From Puniceicoccales bacterium (GTDB lineage Bacteria > Verrucomicrobiota > Verrucomicrobiia > Opitutales > LL51), in the NCBI GenBank assembly GCA_031267435.1, contig JAIRZB010000042.1, positions 1-8,227 of the forward strand: a stretch of 8,227 nt of DNA. The letters are read 5' to 3'. The notes beneath the pieces were generated by a model. That model was not told the DNA's origin. It searched no databases and was given only the letters and a program-made list of their open reading frames with translations. Made by a program: the position numbers and the translations under genes. Every line of letters starts with the position of its first letter. Within the stretch, counting starts at the first letter, position 1. This document shows, piece by piece, positions 6,661 through 8,227 of this stretch.

Positions 6661-6712
6661 AATTATGGGAAATTTCTCCTGCTTCCCAGGGGCCGCCATT
6701 GCCGGCGCTATC
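6661..6712. terminator. Convergent spacer with weak terminator-like inverted repeats
   Basis: This 52-bp gap separates the 3' ends of prfA and nrdR. TGGGAA at 6666-6671 pairs with TTCCCA at 6683-6688 across an 11-nt loop, and CGCC at 6694-6697 pairs with GGCG at 6704-6707 across six bases. A short T run (6717-6720) follows on the + strand, and a loose T-rich stretch follows the first stem on the - strand. A bidirectional terminator is expected here, but neither stem with its tail is strong. The block 6685-6708 is strikingly GC-rich for this AT-rich DNA. Confidence 0.3.
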
Positions 6713-7162
6713 CTAATTTTCCAAGTTTTTAAATTCTTGCTTGAATTCATTGGCTTCGTGAAAATTTTTATGGATGCTCACAAAACGTAAATAGGCAATG
6801 GGATCAATTTGTTTTAACTCTTCCATCACAATTTGACCAATCGTTTCGGTCGACACTTTTTTAGAGTAATTGGTAAAAATATTTCGCGAAATATTTTGCA
6901 TAATTTTATCAATTTTTCTCTCGCTGAATTCATCCGATCTAATTGCTCTGCGCAGCCCACATACAATCTTATCGGCATCAAATTCTTCCTCCCTTCCACT
7001 GCGCTTGATCACCAGTAATTCCATTTTGCAATAGACTTCTACCGTGGAAAAACGATAGCCGCATTGAAGGCATTTACGGCGACGACGAATACTCGTATGG
7101 TCCGCGGAAATACGTGTGTCAGTAACTTTTGTGTCAACGTGGTTACACTCAGGGCATTTCAT
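6713..7162 (-). CDS. nrdR: Transcriptional repressor NrdR (ribonucleotide reductase regulator)
   Basis: NrdR is a cytoplasmic zinc- and ATP/dATP-binding repressor that binds paired NrdR boxes upstream of ribonucleotide reductase genes. The N-terminal zinc ribbon is complete: Cys3 and Cys6 in MKCPEC, Cys31 and Cys34 in CLQCGYRFST, with the basic run SIRRRRK (24-30) between them. The ATP-cone domain spans about 49-139, with VIKRSGREEEFDADKI at 51-66 and the family-typical AYLRFVSIHKNF at 123-134. The 149-residue length is normal, and MKCPEC is the canonical N-terminus, fixing the start. The start codon is six bases after the gpsA stop, so the two genes form one transcription unit. No Shine-Dalgarno site precedes it, which suggests translational coupling. 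No ribonucleotide reductase gene or NrdR box was seen in this window, so its target lies elsewhere. Confidence 0.96.
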   Translation of the reverse strand: MKCPECNHVDTKVTDTRISADHTSIRRRRKCLQCGYRFSTVEVYCKMELLVIKRSGREEEFDADKIVCGLRRAIRSDEFSERKIDKIMQNISRNIFTNYSKKVSTETIGQIVMEELKQIDPIAYLRFVSIHKNFHEANEFKQEFKNLEN

Positions 7163-7168
7163 AAAATT

Positions 7169-8140
7169 TTAAAAAATACTTGAGAATAGTATTGCTTCCA
7201 TTTGCTCCAAAGAAGTGACAGCCTCATATAAAATGCGATATAGGGTATCAATAATGGGCGCAGCAATACCCTTTTCTTTGAGAATGTTATAAAAGGTTTT
7301 CGTCGAACGGTAACCCTCCACGGCGGCTACGGATTTACTGATAATTTCTTGGGGATTGGGATTTTGGGTGATGGTCTCACCGAAGGTGCGGTTGCGACTC
7401 CAACTCCCCGAACAGGTTAATAAAAGATCGCCCAATCCGCTTGCTCCGGAAAATGTCCGCTCCTGCGCTCCCAAACTCGTACCAATACCAACCATTTCTC
7501 GAAGACAAGAAATAATATAGGAACATTTGGCGTTATCGCCCAATTTTAAACCGTCGCTGATTCCCGCTCCAATGGCATAGATATTTTTCAAACAACCGCC
7601 AAGCTCAACACCAATGACATCGGTGTCGTAGATAATACCCATATTGCCAAAACTTATACCCAGATCTTTGCAGCAGTTATTTTCCGAAGCAAGCACGAGT
7701 TTCGTTGGACAATTCGATGCAACTTCGCGCGCGTAGGATGGTCCGGATAGTACGCCGAAGATATTTTGAGGAAAATGGTGCTTGACGTACATACTTGGCA
7801 ATTCCCAGGTCGTACCGGGAAGGCCTTTACAAAATGAAATAATAGGTGTCGCCGTTGGAAAATTTTCAGATTTCATGTGGCCGCATACATCGTCAATGGC
7901 GGCGGAAGGACAAATGAGGTAGAGCATGTCGCAGCTGCAAATGGAATCATAGCGATGGGTCGCTTTAATTGCTTCCGGAATTTGAACTCCTGGAAAAAAA
8001 GTCAAGTTCTCATGATGCGTATTAATTTCATCGGCGTCGACATCGGACTTTGTAATTAATGTTACGCCATGACCTGCACGGAAGCTACTCAAAGCAACCG
8101 CCGTCCCCCACGCTCCCGCACCGATAATAGAAACATTCAT
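7169..8140 (-). CDS. gpsA: Glycerol-3-phosphate dehydrogenase [NAD(P)+]
   Basis: GpsA reduces dihydroxyacetone phosphate to sn-glycerol-3-phosphate with NAD(P)H, supplying the backbone of membrane phospholipids. The Rossmann dinucleotide motif GAGAWGT is at residues 7-13 and the central catalytic-site segments are present: FCKGL (103-107, Lys105), LSGPSYAREV (131-140) and ELGGCLKNIYAIGAGISDGL (179-198, Lys185). GDLLLTCSGSWSRNRTFG (237-254) matches the substrate-phosphate-binding SRNxxFG region, and VEGYRSTK (274-281) the usual VEG motif. At 323 residues it is slightly shorter than typical but complete. The start at 8140 gives the expected MxxxIIGAGAWGT opening. An AAGG lies only one base before the ATG, too close for a normal Shine-Dalgarno site. 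nrdR follows six bases after the stop. Confidence 0.97.
   Translation of the reverse strand: MNVSIIGAGAWGTAVALSSFRAGHGVTLITKSDVDADEINTHHENLTFFPGVQIPEAIKATHRYDSICSCDMLYLICPSAAIDDVCGHMKSENFPTATPIISFCKGLPGTTWELPSMYVKHHFPQNIFGVLSGPSYAREVASNCPTKLVLASENNCCKDLGISFGNMGIIYDTDVIGVELGGCLKNIYAIGAGISDGLKLGDNAKCSYIISCLREMVGIGTSLGAQERTFSGASGLGDLLLTCSGSWSRNRTFGETITQNPNPQEIISKSVAAVEGYRSTKTFYNILKEKGIAAPIIDTLYRILYEAVTSLEQMEAILFSSIF
7175..7193 (-). other. Weak stem-loop with T tail at the gpsA/nrdR junction
   Basis: On the - strand AATACT (7193-7188) can pair with AGTATT (7180-7175) across a seven-base loop and is followed immediately by four more T, giving six T in a row (7176-7171). It covers the last codons of gpsA and ends just before the nrdR start. 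The layout is terminator- or attenuator-like, but the stem has a single G-C pair and may be chance in AT-rich DNA. Confidence 0.25.
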
Positions 8141-8145
8141 ACCTT

Positions 8146-8175
8146 ATACTGAAATCATATAAAAAATAAAGTCAA
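8146..8175 (-). promoter_or_regulatory. Candidate gpsA promoter
   Basis: On the - strand TTGACT (8175-8170) is a good -35 box. At an 18-bp spacing the -10 would be CAGTAT (8151-8146, 3 of 6), placing the start point at or next to the gpsA ATG. A better -10, TATAAG (8148-8143), is 21 bp away and overlaps the start region, so the -10 assignment is unsure. Confidence 0.3.
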
Positions 8176-8179
8176 TAAA

Positions 8180-8196
8180 GCCAAATGTATTTTGGC
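8180..8196. repeat. Inverted repeat next to the gpsA promoter region
   Basis: GCCAAA at 8180-8185 and TTTGGC at 8191-8196 form a perfect six-base inverted repeat with a five-base centre. It lies directly upstream of the candidate -35 box of gpsA, where an operator could sit. It could equally be a small hairpin belonging to the end of a neighbouring gene. Confidence 0.35.
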
Positions 8197-8204
8197 AAAT
8201 TTTC

Positions 8205-8227
8205 GTAAGGGGAATTCTTCCCCTTAC
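8205..8227. repeat. Perfect 10-bp stem hairpin at the window edge, possible terminator
   Basis: GTAAGGGGAA (8205-8214) and TTCCCCTTAC (8218-8227) are exact reverse complements around a three-base loop (TTC on +, GAA on -). The strong stem is terminator-like. On the - strand it is followed by GAAAATTTG, not a real T tract, and on the + strand the window ends at the last stem base, so a T run cannot be checked. It is the best-formed hairpin in the window. Confidence 0.5.

Overview
The window holds six protein genes: four on the + strand (one giant unrecognised gene, then glgC, an adenylate-kinase-family gene and prfA) and two on the - strand (gpsA, then nrdR). The DNA is AT-rich, GC roughly two-fifths by eye. 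All genes are bacterial. The kinase is an unusual form that I associate from memory with Verrucomicrobia (Opitutae and relatives), and GlgC has the cyanobacterial/plant style of sequence. I therefore lean towards a low-GC, possibly host-associated verrucomicrobial bacterium. That is inference; a 16S or marker-gene placement would settle it. No rRNA, tRNA, CRISPR array, transposase or phage gene was seen.

Layout. 1-37: a near-consensus sigma70 promoter whose -35/-10 spacer is almost entirely a T tract. 38-3289: a 1083-residue protein with no recognised family. It has a hydrophilic Ser/Thr/Lys-rich N-terminus, helical stretches, several glycine-rich beta-like patches and a strong Lys/Glu coiled coil. 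3290-3345: a short spacer with a TTGACA/TATAAT promoter ending 7 nt before the glgC start codon. 3346-4614: glgC. 4668-5558: a divergent adenylate-kinase-family enzyme. 5581-6660: prfA. 6661-6712: a convergent spacer. 7162-6713 (- strand): nrdR. 8140-7169 (- strand): gpsA, upstream of nrdR in a tight two-gene unit. 8141-8227: the gpsA upstream region with two inverted repeats, one a perfect 10-bp stem at the window edge.

How the genes relate. Five genes are housekeeping: glycogen precursor synthesis (GlgC), nucleotide phosphorylation (kinase), translation termination (RF1), ribonucleotide reductase repression (NrdR) and glycerol-3-phosphate for phospholipids (GpsA). They need not act together. 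The unusual element is the first gene: an orphan giant protein, transcribed from a promoter whose spacer length could change by slippage. Several genes also lack a recognisable Shine-Dalgarno sequence, and glgC (perhaps also gene 1) looks leaderless. I did not find a clearly new multi-gene system. The best leads are the giant protein with its T-tract promoter and the leaderless start architecture.
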